Position numbers and translations under genes: made by a program
DNA from: Jonquetella anthropi DSM 22815
Lineage (GTDB): Bacteria > Synergistota > Synergistia > Synergistales > Dethiosulfovibrionaceae
Assembly: GCF_000237805.1 (NCBI RefSeq)
Contig: NZ_CM001376.1
Location: 1,354,349 to 1,418,348, forward strand
DNA: 64,000 bases
Direction: 5' to 3'
Shown: positions 34,950-43,395 of the stretch, piece after piece
Position numbering within the stretch: position 1 is the stretch's first letter
Layout of the letters: each line of letters begins with the position of its first letter
The notes under the pieces: model-generated
Told to the model about the DNA's origin: nothing
Databases searched by the model: none
Seen by the model: the letters and a program-made list of their open reading frames with translations, nothing else

Positions 34950-35408
34950 CTACTCTTTCGGCTCCTCCGCTTCGGCTGACTCCCCGTCGGCTTCAGGCTC
35001 GGCCGTCGGCTCGCTGTGGAAGGCGTCGGCGTCCAGCGGCGGGAGAATGACCGGCGTGGGCAGGTTCGCCAGCGAGACGAGCTGCGAGACCATCGCCCGC
35101 ATGTAGGGCATGAGAATCTCCAAGCCGTGATCCTTCAGGATCGCTTCCCGATCCTGTCCTTCAGCGTTGACGAAGAACACGCCGGTCACGTCGGCCACGA
35201 CGGTGAACGGGTAGTTGTTCTTCTCCGCGTCGCCGAAAACCGTCAGTGCCATGTTGAGGAACACGGGCTCCTCCGGCTTGGCGCTCATGCGGACGCGCTG
35301 GTTCACCCGCAAAGCAAGCGGCACCTGTTTGTCGCTCGGCTTAAACTGGTGGTTGATCGAAAAAATCAGGTTCTCTGCCCGAAAATCAGCAAGGCGAATC
35401 TCTTTCAT
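34950..35408 (-). CDS. secB: SecB-like export chaperone
   Basis: The 152-residue protein matches the SecB fold: an N-terminal beta-rich core (ENLIFSINHQFKPS, RVRMSAKPEEPVFLNMALTVFGD), ADVTGVFFV, then the conserved C-terminal helix PYMRAMVSQLVSLANLPTPVILPPLDADAF, quoted here only as the segment around residues 100-130. SecB holds preproteins unfolded for SecA. A 20-residue acidic tail (EPTAEPEADGESAEAEEPKE) ends the protein. This is a distant member by eye, so a SecB-like chaperone with other clients is possible. Confidence 0.8.
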   Translation of the reverse strand: MKEIRLADFRAENLIFSINHQFKPSDKQVPLALRVNQRVRMSAKPEEPVFLNMALTVFGDAEKNNYPFTVVADVTGVFFVNAEGQDREAILKDHGLEILMPYMRAMVSQLVSLANLPTPVILPPLDADAFHSEPTAEPEADGESAEAEEPKE

Positions 35409-35511
35409 AGCTATCTCTCCTTTAGGGATATCTCGCGGTGATCGCCTCGCCGTTCCGCGGGGGTCACGTCACCCGCTAATAATACCACAGAGCGCCGGCA
35501 GGACGAAAGGT

Positions 35512-36969
35512 TCAGAGCCTCCGGAAGGACGAAAAAAAGGCCAACGCGACGGTGATGATCTCAAGGCGGCCCAAAAGCATGGCGAACGACAGCACCCACT
35601 TGACCGACCCGGCCAGAGCCGCGTAGTTGCCGACCGGGCCGACGGAGCCAAGCCCAGGACCGGTGTTGCCCAGGCAGGTGATCACCGACGTGAGGGCCGT
35701 CGTGGCGTCGCAGCCCAACAGCGCGGCCAGCAATGACAGCAGGCCGAGACAGGACACATAGGCCACAAAAAACGTCCCGATGGACGACACGTCCCGGTCT
35801 TTGAGCTGCCCGCCGCCGTAGTGGAGCACGTCCACCCGGTAGGGAGCCAAGCTGTGGCGGAGCTCCCGACGGCACTGACGGAAGAGGACGATGATCCGGG
35901 CGCACTTCATGCCGCCGCCGGTCGACCCAGCGCTCGCGCCGATGCAGATGAGCAGCATAAGAAGGAACTTCGCCGCGGCAGGCCACAGGTCGTAGTTGCA
36001 GACCACAAATCCCGTGGTCGTCATAGTGCTGACGACGGTAAACAGCCCGCGCCGAAACGCCTCTCCCCATTGGGTGAAAAACCCTGCCCGCATCGCGAGG
36101 ACCGCCGCGAAGGCGCCGCCGGCCAACAGAATTCCGCCGTACAGCCGGCATTCGTCGTCCTTCCAATAACAAGAAACCTCGCCCCGAAGGGCGAGAAAGT
36201 GAAGGGTAAAGTTGACGCCCGCCAGCACCATAAAGACGATGATGACCCACTCCACCGCCGGGCTGTTCAGCTGCCCGACCGAGCCGTTGAAGGTCGAAAA
36301 GCCGCCGGTCGCCATGGTGGAAAACGCGTGGCACAGGGCGTGAAAGGGCGTCATGCCGCAGACGACGAGCGCAGCGGTCTCCGCCGCCGTCAGCCCCATG
36401 TAGATGAGCCACAGCCACAGGGCGGTCTGACACAGCCGAGGGGTGAGCTTCTCAGGCAGGGGCGTCGGCGCCTCGGCCTTGTAGAGCTCCATGCCGCCCA
36501 CGCCTGACAGCTTGAGAACTGTCAGCCCCAGCACGATGATCCCCATGCCGCCCAGCCAGTGAGTCAGGGCCCGCCAAAAGAGAATCCCCCGCGGTAAGGC
36601 CTCCACCAGCGGGAAAACTGACGCGCCGGTCGTCGTGAACCCCGACATGGCCTCGAAAAACGCGTCGGTGTAGCTGCAGTACCCGCCAAGCCAGTAAGGG
36701 AGCGCGCCCAAAGCGGACGCGAGAACCCACGCGCCGGTCACAATCACCGCCGCGTCCCCGGCGTTGATGTTCTGCTCCTTTTGAGCCGACAGTCCGGTCC
36801 CGACAAAGATCATCAGCCCCGACAGGACGCCGCCGGCGGCTAAAGAACAGAGAATTGGGAGCCAATCCGCCGAGGCGTCCCAGAGCGCCCAAGCGAGCGG
36901 AAGGACCAAGGTCCCAGAGACGACCAGCCCAAACCACCCTAAAATTTTCAGGACGAGGGGATTTTTCAT
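35512..36969 (-). CDS. trkH: Trk/Ktr potassium uptake membrane subunit TrkH
   Basis: This 485-residue channel-like transporter has four pore loops with filter-like segments: SGFTTTGASVF, FSTMATGGFST, VSTMTTTGFVV and ITCLGNTGPGL. Each keeps the filter glycine. About ten hydrophobic helices surround them. It starts 4 bases after the trkA stop and pairs with TrkA. The charged end FFSSFRRL is short. Confidence 0.95.
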   Translation of the reverse strand: MKNPLVLKILGWFGLVVSGTLVLPLAWALWDASADWLPILCSLAAGGVLSGLMIFVGTGLSAQKEQNINAGDAAVIVTGAWVLASALGALPYWLGGYCSYTDAFFEAMSGFTTTGASVFPLVEALPRGILFWRALTHWLGGMGIIVLGLTVLKLSGVGGMELYKAEAPTPLPEKLTPRLCQTALWLWLIYMGLTAAETAALVVCGMTPFHALCHAFSTMATGGFSTFNGSVGQLNSPAVEWVIIVFMVLAGVNFTLHFLALRGEVSCYWKDDECRLYGGILLAGGAFAAVLAMRAGFFTQWGEAFRRGLFTVVSTMTTTGFVVCNYDLWPAAAKFLLMLLICIGASAGSTGGGMKCARIIVLFRQCRRELRHSLAPYRVDVLHYGGGQLKDRDVSSIGTFFVAYVSCLGLLSLLAALLGCDATTALTSVITCLGNTGPGLGSVGPVGNYAALAGSVKWVLSFAMLLGRLEIITVALAFFSSFRRL

Positions 36970-36973
36970 CTTC

Positions 36974-38341
36974 TCACGCCGAGAGGCCGAACAGCCGCAT
37001 CGCCTTGGGCATGAGCCCGCCCGACGCGAACAGGGTAATCACGTCGCCGGCCAGCAGGGTCGTCCGGCCGTTGGGGACGATCAGCCCGCCGCCCCGGCTC
37101 ACCAAGGCGATCAGGGCCCCTCGGTCCAGCCCCAAGTCCATCACCGCCCGGCCAGCCAGCGGGCTGTCCTCCGGGAGAGTGAACTCCAGCGTCTCGGCCC
37201 CGATTCGGTCGATGAGCGACAGGACGCCGGCGCTTCGGGGATAGCGAACGTGCCGCAGAAACGACGACGCCAACGTCTCGTTCGGGTTGAGCAGCACGTC
37301 GACAGGCAGAACGCTCCGCAGCCGGGAATACCCGCGCCGGCGGGCAACCGCTACGGTCTTGCGGCAGCCCAGCGTCCCGGCCAACGCCGCGATGACGATG
37401 TTCTGCTCGTCCGAGTCGGTCGTGGCCACAAGGCCGTCAGCGCTCTGAACGCCCGCGTTGATCAGCAGTTCGGCCTCCCGGCCGTCCCCGTTGATCACTT
37501 CTAAGTCGGGCATCTCGCCAGCCAGCTTGACGCACTTGTCGTGCCGCAGATCAACCAGCACGGTCTCAAGTCCGGGATAACGGCGCAGAATGCCCCGCGC
37601 CAAGTTGGCCCCCTGCTTGCCGCCGCCCACAACGACCACTCGCCCCAGCCGTTTGGTCCGGCCGGGGTGAAAAAGGGCTTGGGCCTTCATGGCCCGTTCC
37701 TTCAGGCACACGAGGAAACACAGGTCCCCGGCCTGAGCTCTCCACTGTCCGTCGGGCAGAAAGCCCTCGCCGTTCCGCTCCACGTAGACGACCACAGCCC
37801 CCAAGTCGGGGTACGCGACGCCCACTTCCTGTAGGGACCGCCCGCAAACCGGCGACCGGTCCTCCACGCGGAACGCGAAACTGCCGGCAAGACCTCCGGC
37901 CATGTCAGTTGAGTGAAGCGCCGCGGTGACCTCCAGCAGGGACATGATTTCCCGCGTCAGTGCCCGTTCGGGGGAGTGAAGCATGTCAATGCCCAGTTCC
38001 TTAGCCCAGCCAGGCGTGTCAGTAAACTCAAGATCTCGCACTCGCGCCAAGACCTGCCTGACGCCCGCCCGCTTGCCAAGCCAACCGGCCATCAGGTTGA
38101 CCTCGTCCCGGTTGGTGCAGGCTATCAGCGCGTCCACGTCGTTTCCCTTGGAAACCCCCGCTTGTTCCAGCACGATCGGCCGCGCGCCGTTTCCTTGAAC
38201 GACCGCCACGTCCTGCGTTTCCTTCATCAAATCGGCCCGGTCGGGGTCCTGTTCCACGACGACGACGTCGTGTCCTTCCTCCGACAGCGACTTGGCGACA
38301 AACGCGCCCACGTCGCCGGCGCCGACGACCACTATTTTCAT
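36974..38341 (-). CDS. trkA: Trk potassium uptake regulatory subunit TrkA
   Basis: This 455-residue cytoplasmic protein has two RCK modules, each with a Rossmann NAD-binding part and a TrkA_C part. The first opens MKIVVVGAGDVGAFVAKSL with VVEQDPDRAD; the second has VVVGGGKQGANLARG and NGDGREAELLINAG. It gates TrkH in response to nucleotides. TrkA_C domains bind c-di-AMP in several bacteria, and cdaA is in this window; the link here is inferred. GGAGGG precedes the ATG. Confidence 0.95.
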   Translation of the reverse strand: MKIVVVGAGDVGAFVAKSLSEEGHDVVVVEQDPDRADLMKETQDVAVVQGNGARPIVLEQAGVSKGNDVDALIACTNRDEVNLMAGWLGKRAGVRQVLARVRDLEFTDTPGWAKELGIDMLHSPERALTREIMSLLEVTAALHSTDMAGGLAGSFAFRVEDRSPVCGRSLQEVGVAYPDLGAVVVYVERNGEGFLPDGQWRAQAGDLCFLVCLKERAMKAQALFHPGRTKRLGRVVVVGGGKQGANLARGILRRYPGLETVLVDLRHDKCVKLAGEMPDLEVINGDGREAELLINAGVQSADGLVATTDSDEQNIVIAALAGTLGCRKTVAVARRRGYSRLRSVLPVDVLLNPNETLASSFLRHVRYPRSAGVLSLIDRIGAETLEFTLPEDSPLAGRAVMDLGLDRGALIALVSRGGGLIVPNGRTTLLAGDVITLFASGGLMPKAMRLFGLSA

Positions 38342-38421
38342 GGCCTCGGATCCCTCCTGACAAAACTTTTACGCCTTACAGTGTTTCAGTATAGCATGAT
38401 TCGCCGCCGAGCCGGCCGATC

Positions 38422-39051
38422 TCAGGGAGCGACGGCCCGGAAGAACACGGCGCTGCCGGTCGGCTCGAGAAACACTTCTTTTTCGGCCAGCTTGAACCCG
38501 GCCGACTGCACCTCGGCCAGCAGCTGATCAAACGTCATCGGCTGCTTCTTCTCCTTCACCGGGCCGAACTCCCGCTCGTAGCGGACGGCCATCGCCCGAA
38601 ACTGCTCTTCCGTCATCCCGTCGATGCCGAAGTCGAGGCCGATCAGCGCGCCGCCCGGCCGAAGGGCACGGCGCAGCTCCGCCAAAACGGCCTGCCGTTT
38701 CTGCGGGGGAAGGACGTGAATGAAGTTGAGAGCCAACGCCGTATCGAACGTCCCGCCCTCGAACGGCAGAGCCAGCGCGTCGGCGGGTTCGACTCGAACG
38801 TGAGGGAACTTGGCCAGCCGCTTCGCGGCAGCCTGACACATGAGAGGTTCCACGTCGGTGAGAACGGCCTCCGTCGCGTTGGGGACCCAGAAAGACGAAA
38901 AGCCTCCGTCGCCGCAGGCCACCTCAACGGCCCGGCCTAAGCCGCGCTCCCGGGCAATTCGCTCGCCAACCTGATTGTAAAGCGAGACGCCGACGATCCT
39001 CTGCTGCCGACCGGAAAAGTCGTCGGCCAGATCTTTCCACTGAAAAGCCAT
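38422..39051 (-). CDS. Class I SAM-dependent methyltransferase
   Basis: The 209-residue protein has motif I in AVEVACGDGGFSSFW, an acidic residue after the second strand (LTDVEPLM), and post-I ADALALPFEGGTFDTALALNFIHVL, the layout of Methyltransf_11 proteins. The substrate is not evident. TTTTGGAGGTG precedes the ATG. It lies upstream of trkA on the same strand, which may be coincidence. Confidence 0.85.
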   Translation of the reverse strand: MAFQWKDLADDFSGRQQRIVGVSLYNQVGERIARERGLGRAVEVACGDGGFSSFWVPNATEAVLTDVEPLMCQAAAKRLAKFPHVRVEPADALALPFEGGTFDTALALNFIHVLPPQKRQAVLAELRRALRPGGALIGLDFGIDGMTEEQFRAMAVRYEREFGPVKEKKQPMTFDQLLAEVQSAGFKLAEKEVFLEPTGSAVFFRAVAP

Positions 39052-39108
39052 AGGGCACCTCCAAAATGTTAGCTTTATTTACTTTTTGATATTGTAACAT
39101 TCCCATCC

Positions 39109-39145
39109 AAAAGAGGCGCCCCCCGGAAACCGGAGAACGCCTCTT
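39109..39145 (-). terminator. Terminator downstream of the YitT-family gene
   Basis: On the minus strand AAGAGGCG and CGCCTCTT form the outer stem, with CTCCGG/CCGG pairing inside, followed by TTTT. It separates the YitT-family gene from the methyltransferase. Confidence 0.75.
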
Positions 39146-39162
39146 GGACATGTCTTGTTTTG

Positions 39163-40065
39163 TCAGTCGCGGCCCCAGGACTTGAACCCCTCGCCGACCA
39201 CCTCGGAGACGTCGGAGAAGACGACGAACGCCGACGGGTCTACCCGAGCGATGAACATTTTCAGCAGGGCCACCTGCCGACGGTTGAGGACGATCAGCAG
39301 CATGCGCCCCTCCCGCCCCGAGTAAGCGCCCGTAACCGGGATCAGCGTGGCCGACCTGTCCAGCTCGTCCATCACGTAGGAGGCAATCTGCTCGTGGTAC
39401 GGGCTAATGACCAGAATCTGGGTCCGCCGGTGGAAGCTGCGCACCACGTTGTCAATCGTCCAAGTTTCCACGTACAGCACGAGAGCGCCCAGCAGCAGCT
39501 GCTCAAAGCTCACTACCGTGATGGAGCACAGCAGGATGACCATGTTGAGGTAAAACGACATGGTCCCGACTTCCATGTTCCACCGGCGCCTCGCCACCAT
39601 GACTACCACGTCGGTTCCACCGGAACAGGCACCGACGCGGAAAAGCATGCCAAATCCGGCCCCGCCCACGACGCCGCAGAACAGGGCGGCCAGCAGCGGG
39701 TTTTGGATGACCGGATAGGTAAACAGCTCAAAGAACGGCACCATCACGCTGGTCAGAACTGTGACGTAGACAGTCCATGCGGCGAATCGGGTTGAAAGCT
39801 CCCGCCAGCCCCAGACGAGCAATAACACGTTGCCGATCGTGATGACCCAGGCTGGAGAAATGCCCCATAGATAATTTGTGATCAGGGCAATGCCGGTGAC
39901 GCCGGTACCGGCGAACTTGTACGGCACGGTCAGCGCGACCAGTGCAAAGCAGATGATCGCCGTGCCGACCGTGACGCTGAGCAGCGTGGACCACTCTTCT
40001 TTGATGACTTGACGCGCTTTCAACAGCAAATTTTCCAGTCGTCCGGCGACAGCTGACTCGTTCAT
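39163..40065 (-). CDS. YitT-family membrane protein (DUF161-DUF2179)
   Basis: The protein (300 residues from ATG 40065) has about five or six membrane helices, with GTGVTGIALITNYLWGISPAW and GACSGGTDVVVMVARRRWNMEVG typical of the YitT family. A cytoplasmic C-terminal domain follows (about residues 215-300), ending YSGREGRMLLIVLNRRQVALLK, which matches DUF2179. The function of the family is not established. I prefer ATG 40065 (MNESAVAGRLENLL), preceded by GGAGAGAGG, to the ATG 14 codons upstream. Confidence 0.88.
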   Translation of the reverse strand: MNESAVAGRLENLLLKARQVIKEEWSTLLSVTVGTAIICFALVALTVPYKFAGTGVTGIALITNYLWGISPAWVITIGNVLLLVWGWRELSTRFAAWTVYVTVLTSVMVPFFELFTYPVIQNPLLAALFCGVVGGAGFGMLFRVGACSGGTDVVVMVARRRWNMEVGTMSFYLNMVILLCSITVVSFEQLLLGALVLYVETWTIDNVVRSFHRRTQILVISPYHEQIASYVMDELDRSATLIPVTGAYSGREGRMLLIVLNRRQVALLKMFIARVDPSAFVVFSDVSEVVGEGFKSWGRD

Positions 40066-40118
40066 TTGATTGCCTCTCTCTCCGTAAAAGACGCCTCTTT
40101 CGCTCAAAAAACACCGTT

Positions 40119-40124
40119 TATAAT
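40119..40124 (+). promoter_or_regulatory. -10 box candidate for the thioredoxin-like gene
   Basis: A perfect TATAAT lies 34 bases before the start of the thioredoxin-like gene. The -35 position (TCTTTC) is poor. The reverse strand over the same bases reads TATAAA, so the divergent YitT-family gene could share this A+T-rich spot. Confidence 0.5.
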
Positions 40125-40157
40125 TCGGTACATCATGATCCTGAAAGGAGTTTTCTC

Positions 40158-40619
40158 ATGTTTACGACAAAAATCATACCATTATTCGCCGCTCTTGCCA
40201 TCATTTCAGCCGGAAGCGGATTAGCCCTTGCCGATCAAGGTGGAACGACCTGCACCGCCGCGAAGGGCACTGAGGCGACTGCTGTCCAGAAGCCAGCTGC
40301 CGAAGGCGCTCAGGCTCCAGCGACAAATGACCTGCCGACGATGCTTGACCTGTCCACCGCCTCCTGCGGGGCCTGCCAAGCTATGAAGCCTATCGTCGAG
40401 GATTTTGAGAAAAAATACGGCTCTCAGGTCAACGTGAAGATGATCGACGTCCTTCAGGACAGCGAAGCCGCCCAGAAGTACGCTGTCCTTGCTGTGCCTA
40501 CGTTCGTCTTCCTGAACGCTAAGGGTGAGGAGATCGGCCGCCATGTTGGATACTGCGAGCAGGACGTGCTCGTTGATCTCTGGAAAAATCTAGGCTACGA
40601 TCTGACCACAGGAAAGTAA
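40158..40619 (+). CDS. Exported thioredoxin-like protein
   Basis: The 153-residue protein has a signal peptide (hydrophobic residues 6-24, probable cleavage after ALA near 25), a linker rich in Ala, Thr and Glu, then a thioredoxin domain with the active site C70-G-A-C73 and the cis-proline region VLAVPTFVFLNAKGEE. It should work outside the cytoplasmic membrane as a thiol reductant or oxidase. The next gene, one base downstream, encodes a CcdA-like membrane electron carrier, the usual supplier of electrons to such proteins. GAAAGGAG precedes the ATG. Confidence 0.9.
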   Translation: MFTTKIIPLFAALAIISAGSGLALADQGGTTCTAAKGTEATAVQKPAAEGAQAPATNDLPTMLDLSTASCGACQAMKPIVEDFEKKYGSQVNVKMIDVLQDSEAAQKYAVLAVPTFVFLNAKGEEIGRHVGYCEQDVLVDLWKNLGYDLTTGK

Positions 40620-40620
40620 C

Positions 40621-41322
40621 GTGTGGCATTTCCTCGCGTCGGTCCAAAACGCCGTGGCGACTCCCGGCCCGCTAGGGCTGGCTGCCGCAGCCGTCTGGGG
40701 CGCTCTGAGCATTCTCCTGTCGCCCTGCGCTCTCGTGCTCATTCCTATGGTGATGGGATGGGTGCAGCGCGATGACGGCGAGCCGACGACCGCACGAGCG
40801 GCTCTCGTTTCTCTGGCTTTCTCGTCCGGGGTGTTCGTCAACATCCTGCTGATCGGCGGGATCGTGGTGGCCGGCGGCGCGGCGTTCGCCAAGTTTGTCC
40901 CTTGGCTCAGCCTGCTGACTGCCGTTCTTCTGGTCGTCTTCGGATTAGGCCTGCTGGGAGCTTTCCGGCTTCCCGGCCTGACCGACGGCACCATTCGTGC
41001 CAGAGGCAGCGGCCTCAGCGGCGCGCTGACGATGGGACTGTTCTCGGGCCTGATCTCCGGCCCCTGCTCCTTCGGCTTCATGGCCCCGCTCCTCCTTTTG
41101 GCCATCAACTCGTGGAAGAAGAGTCCGTCGTTCGCGCTGGGCATCGTCCTGTGCTTTGCTGCCGGGTACGCTCTGCTTCTTCTGGCCGCCGGCGTGTTCT
41201 CCCGTCAGCTGTCCGGCTGGCTCCAGTGGAGCGAGACGTCAAACAGTTCGGCAATTCTGTCAAAAATCTGCGGCGTTCTCGTCTTAGGCGCCGGAGTGTG
41301 GTTCTTTATCGCCCATGTATAA
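40621..41322 (+). CDS. ccdA: CcdA/DsbD-type membrane thiol electron transporter
   Basis: This 233-residue protein has six hydrophobic helices and starts with GTG. The two redox cysteines sit in LSILLSPCALVLIPMVMGW and LISGPCSFGFMAPLLLL, matching the paired cysteines of CcdA. It would carry reducing power from cytoplasmic thioredoxin to the exported thioredoxin-like protein encoded just before it. No cytochrome c assembly genes are near, so general thiol maintenance is more likely. Confidence 0.9.
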   Translation: MWHFLASVQNAVATPGPLGLAAAAVWGALSILLSPCALVLIPMVMGWVQRDDGEPTTARAALVSLAFSSGVFVNILLIGGIVVAGGAAFAKFVPWLSLLTAVLLVVFGLGLLGAFRLPGLTDGTIRARGSGLSGALTMGLFSGLISGPCSFGFMAPLLLLAINSWKKSPSFALGIVLCFAAGYALLLLAAGVFSRQLSGWLQWSETSNSSAILSKICGVLVLGAGVWFFIAHV

Positions 41323-41356
41323 TACAGGCGGCCGGTCAATAGCCGGCCGCCTGTAT
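41322..41356 (+). other. Strong hairpin between ccdA and the S9 peptidase gene
   Basis: ATACAGGCGGCCGG (41322-41335) pairs perfectly with CCGGCCGCCTGTAT (41343-41356) around a 7-base loop. No T-tract follows (GCTGTCCATCC), so it is not a classical terminator; it may protect the 3' end of the upstream message or attenuate the downstream one. Confidence 0.65.
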
Positions 41357-41426
41357 GCTGTCCATCCTCGAACGGCAGAATAAAACCGCCTGCGTTTCGC
41401 AGGCCGCGATGAAAGGAGTTCTGTTC

Positions 41427-43352
41427 ATGAAACGCGCCCCTCAACATGATGATCTTCTCAAGATGAAGTTCCTGGCTCAGCCGACCCCTTCGCCCGACGG
41501 CTCGAAAATCGCCTTCACGGTCTCTTCGGCTAATCTGGACGAGAACCGTTACAACTCTGACCTGTGGCTGCACGATCTGGCCAGCGGCTCTACCCGTCAG
41601 CTGACCGGCTCAGGCCGGGAAAAGTTTTTCAACTGGACGCCTGACGGAAGTGCCCTCGTGTTCGCCTCCGAGCGGGGAGACGCCCCCAAGGAGACGACCC
41701 GGTTCTGGCGTCTGCCGATCGACGGCGGCGAGGCTCAACACCTGTTCGACCTGCCTTACCAGTGCGGCTACATTTGGCCGCTGGCCGACGGGAAGTTCCT
41801 CGTCAAGGCGCTGATTAAGGCAAAGGAGCCGAACCCGGAGGAGGCGTCCTACTCGGTTTTCACCGAGTTGCCGTTCTCTTCAAACGGTTCGGGGTTCACG
41901 CCCTCGCGCCGGTGGGCCCTGCTCCTCTGGGACAGCTCAGAGGAAAAACGGCTGACCGGGCCGGACTGGGACGTGGAGATGGCCACCCTTTCGCCGGACG
42001 GGAGCCGGGTTCTTCTGACCGCGGCGGTCTGGCACGACGTCCGCCCGAAAAAGAATTCGGTTTACGAAATTGACTTGGCGTCCGGCAAGCCGGAGCTCAA
42101 GTCCAGCGGGCTTGACTGGCGGTTCAACTACGCCGGCTATCGAAACGGACGGATCGTCGTCCAGGCGACCGACTGCGTTAGGGGCGGGCTGAATCAGGAC
42201 TATCAGTTCTTCGATATTTCAGGCAAAAAACCGGAGCTGATCGCCGGCGACTTGGACAGCTGGTTCAGGGACTCGGTGTGCTGCGACGTGCACTACGGCG
42301 TCGGAGAGCGTCAGTCCTTCTACGTCCGGGACGGCCAGATCATCTGCCTCGCCACCCGCGGCTACAAGAGCAACCTGTACGCGGTGGAAAGCGACGGGGC
42401 TTGGCGGGCCTTGACCGACTTAAACGCCGTGAACGACTTTGGCGTTGCCGGCTCAACCGTGGCCTTTGTGGGCCATCAGGGACTGAACCTTCAGGAGCTG
42501 TTCGTCCTCCAGGGCGGCGAGACGGTCCGACTGACGTCGTTCAACGACGGCCTGACTGGCGAACTGGAGCTTTCAAAGCCGGAACACTTCACCTACAAAA
42601 ACGACGTCGGGCAGGACTTGGACGGCTGGATCATGAAGCCGTACGGATTTGCCGACGGCAAGAAATACCCGGCGGTCTTCCACATTCACGGCGGACCGAA
42701 GGCGGCGTTCGGCGAGGTCTATTTCCACGAGATGCAGTGCTGGGCCGCCAGAGGATACTCGGTGATTTACACGAACCCGCGGGGCGCCGACGGCCGGACC
42801 GATGACTTCGACGACATTCGGGGACACTACGGCGACTGGGACTACTCGGACCTGATGACGTTCGTGGACGAGTGCCTGAAGCAGGCGCCGTTCATCGACC
42901 CGGCCGAGCTTTTCGTCACCGGCGGCTCTTACGGCGGATACATGACCAACTGGATCGTGGGACACACGGACCGTTTCAAGGCCGCCTGCGCCCAGCGCTC
43001 CATCTCCAACTGGACTTCCATGTACGGCTCAACCGACATCGGGTTCTTCTTCGTGGACGACCAGCACGTGGAAGGCACGCCGTGGGATTACCCTGAACGG
43101 TACTGGAACGACTCGCCGCTCAAGTTCGCGGCGAACATCAAGACGCCGCTTCTGCTGATTCACAGCGACAAGGATATGCGGTGCGACATGAACCAAGCGA
43201 CTCAAATTTTCACCGCCTTAAAGGTCCGAGGCGTTGAGTGCCGGTTCTGCCTGTTCCACGAGGAAACTCACGAGCTGAGCCGCAGCGGCAAGCCGAAAGA
43301 GCGGCTTGCCCGGCTTCGGGAGATCGCCGACTGGTTCGATTGCCACAAGTAA
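41427..43352 (+). CDS. S9 family serine peptidase (acylaminoacyl-/dipeptidyl-peptidase type)
   Basis: This 641-residue protein has an N-terminal WD40/TolB-like beta-propeller with SPDGSKIAFTVSS repeats, then an alpha/beta-hydrolase domain from about residue 390. The catalytic serine is Ser501 in GGSYGGYMTNW, the acid is near Asp583 in HSDKDMR, and the base is His615 in THELSRSG. No signal peptide is seen, so it should be cytoplasmic and cleave oligopeptides, fitting a peptide-fermenting lifestyle. ATG 41427 follows GAAAGGAG; the open frame extends further upstream into the hairpin. Confidence 0.93.
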   Translation: MKRAPQHDDLLKMKFLAQPTPSPDGSKIAFTVSSANLDENRYNSDLWLHDLASGSTRQLTGSGREKFFNWTPDGSALVFASERGDAPKETTRFWRLPIDGGEAQHLFDLPYQCGYIWPLADGKFLVKALIKAKEPNPEEASYSVFTELPFSSNGSGFTPSRRWALLLWDSSEEKRLTGPDWDVEMATLSPDGSRVLLTAAVWHDVRPKKNSVYEIDLASGKPELKSSGLDWRFNYAGYRNGRIVVQATDCVRGGLNQDYQFFDISGKKPELIAGDLDSWFRDSVCCDVHYGVGERQSFYVRDGQIICLATRGYKSNLYAVESDGAWRALTDLNAVNDFGVAGSTVAFVGHQGLNLQELFVLQGGETVRLTSFNDGLTGELELSKPEHFTYKNDVGQDLDGWIMKPYGFADGKKYPAVFHIHGGPKAAFGEVYFHEMQCWAARGYSVIYTNPRGADGRTDDFDDIRGHYGDWDYSDLMTFVDECLKQAPFIDPAELFVTGGSYGGYMTNWIVGHTDRFKAACAQRSISNWTSMYGSTDIGFFFVDDQHVEGTPWDYPERYWNDSPLKFAANIKTPLLLIHSDKDMRCDMNQATQIFTALKVRGVECRFCLFHEETHELSRSGKPKERLARLREIADWFDCHK

Positions 43353-43357
43353 CCGAC

Positions 43358-43395
43358 AAAAAATTCGCCGCCCCGAAAGGGACGGCGAATTTTTT
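43358..43395. terminator. Bidirectional terminator between the S9 peptidase and mntP
   Basis: AAAAAATTCGCCG pairs with CGGCGAATTTTTT around a GC-rich loop. The A and T arms provide U-tracts on both strands. It overlaps the last codon of mntP. Confidence 0.85.
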
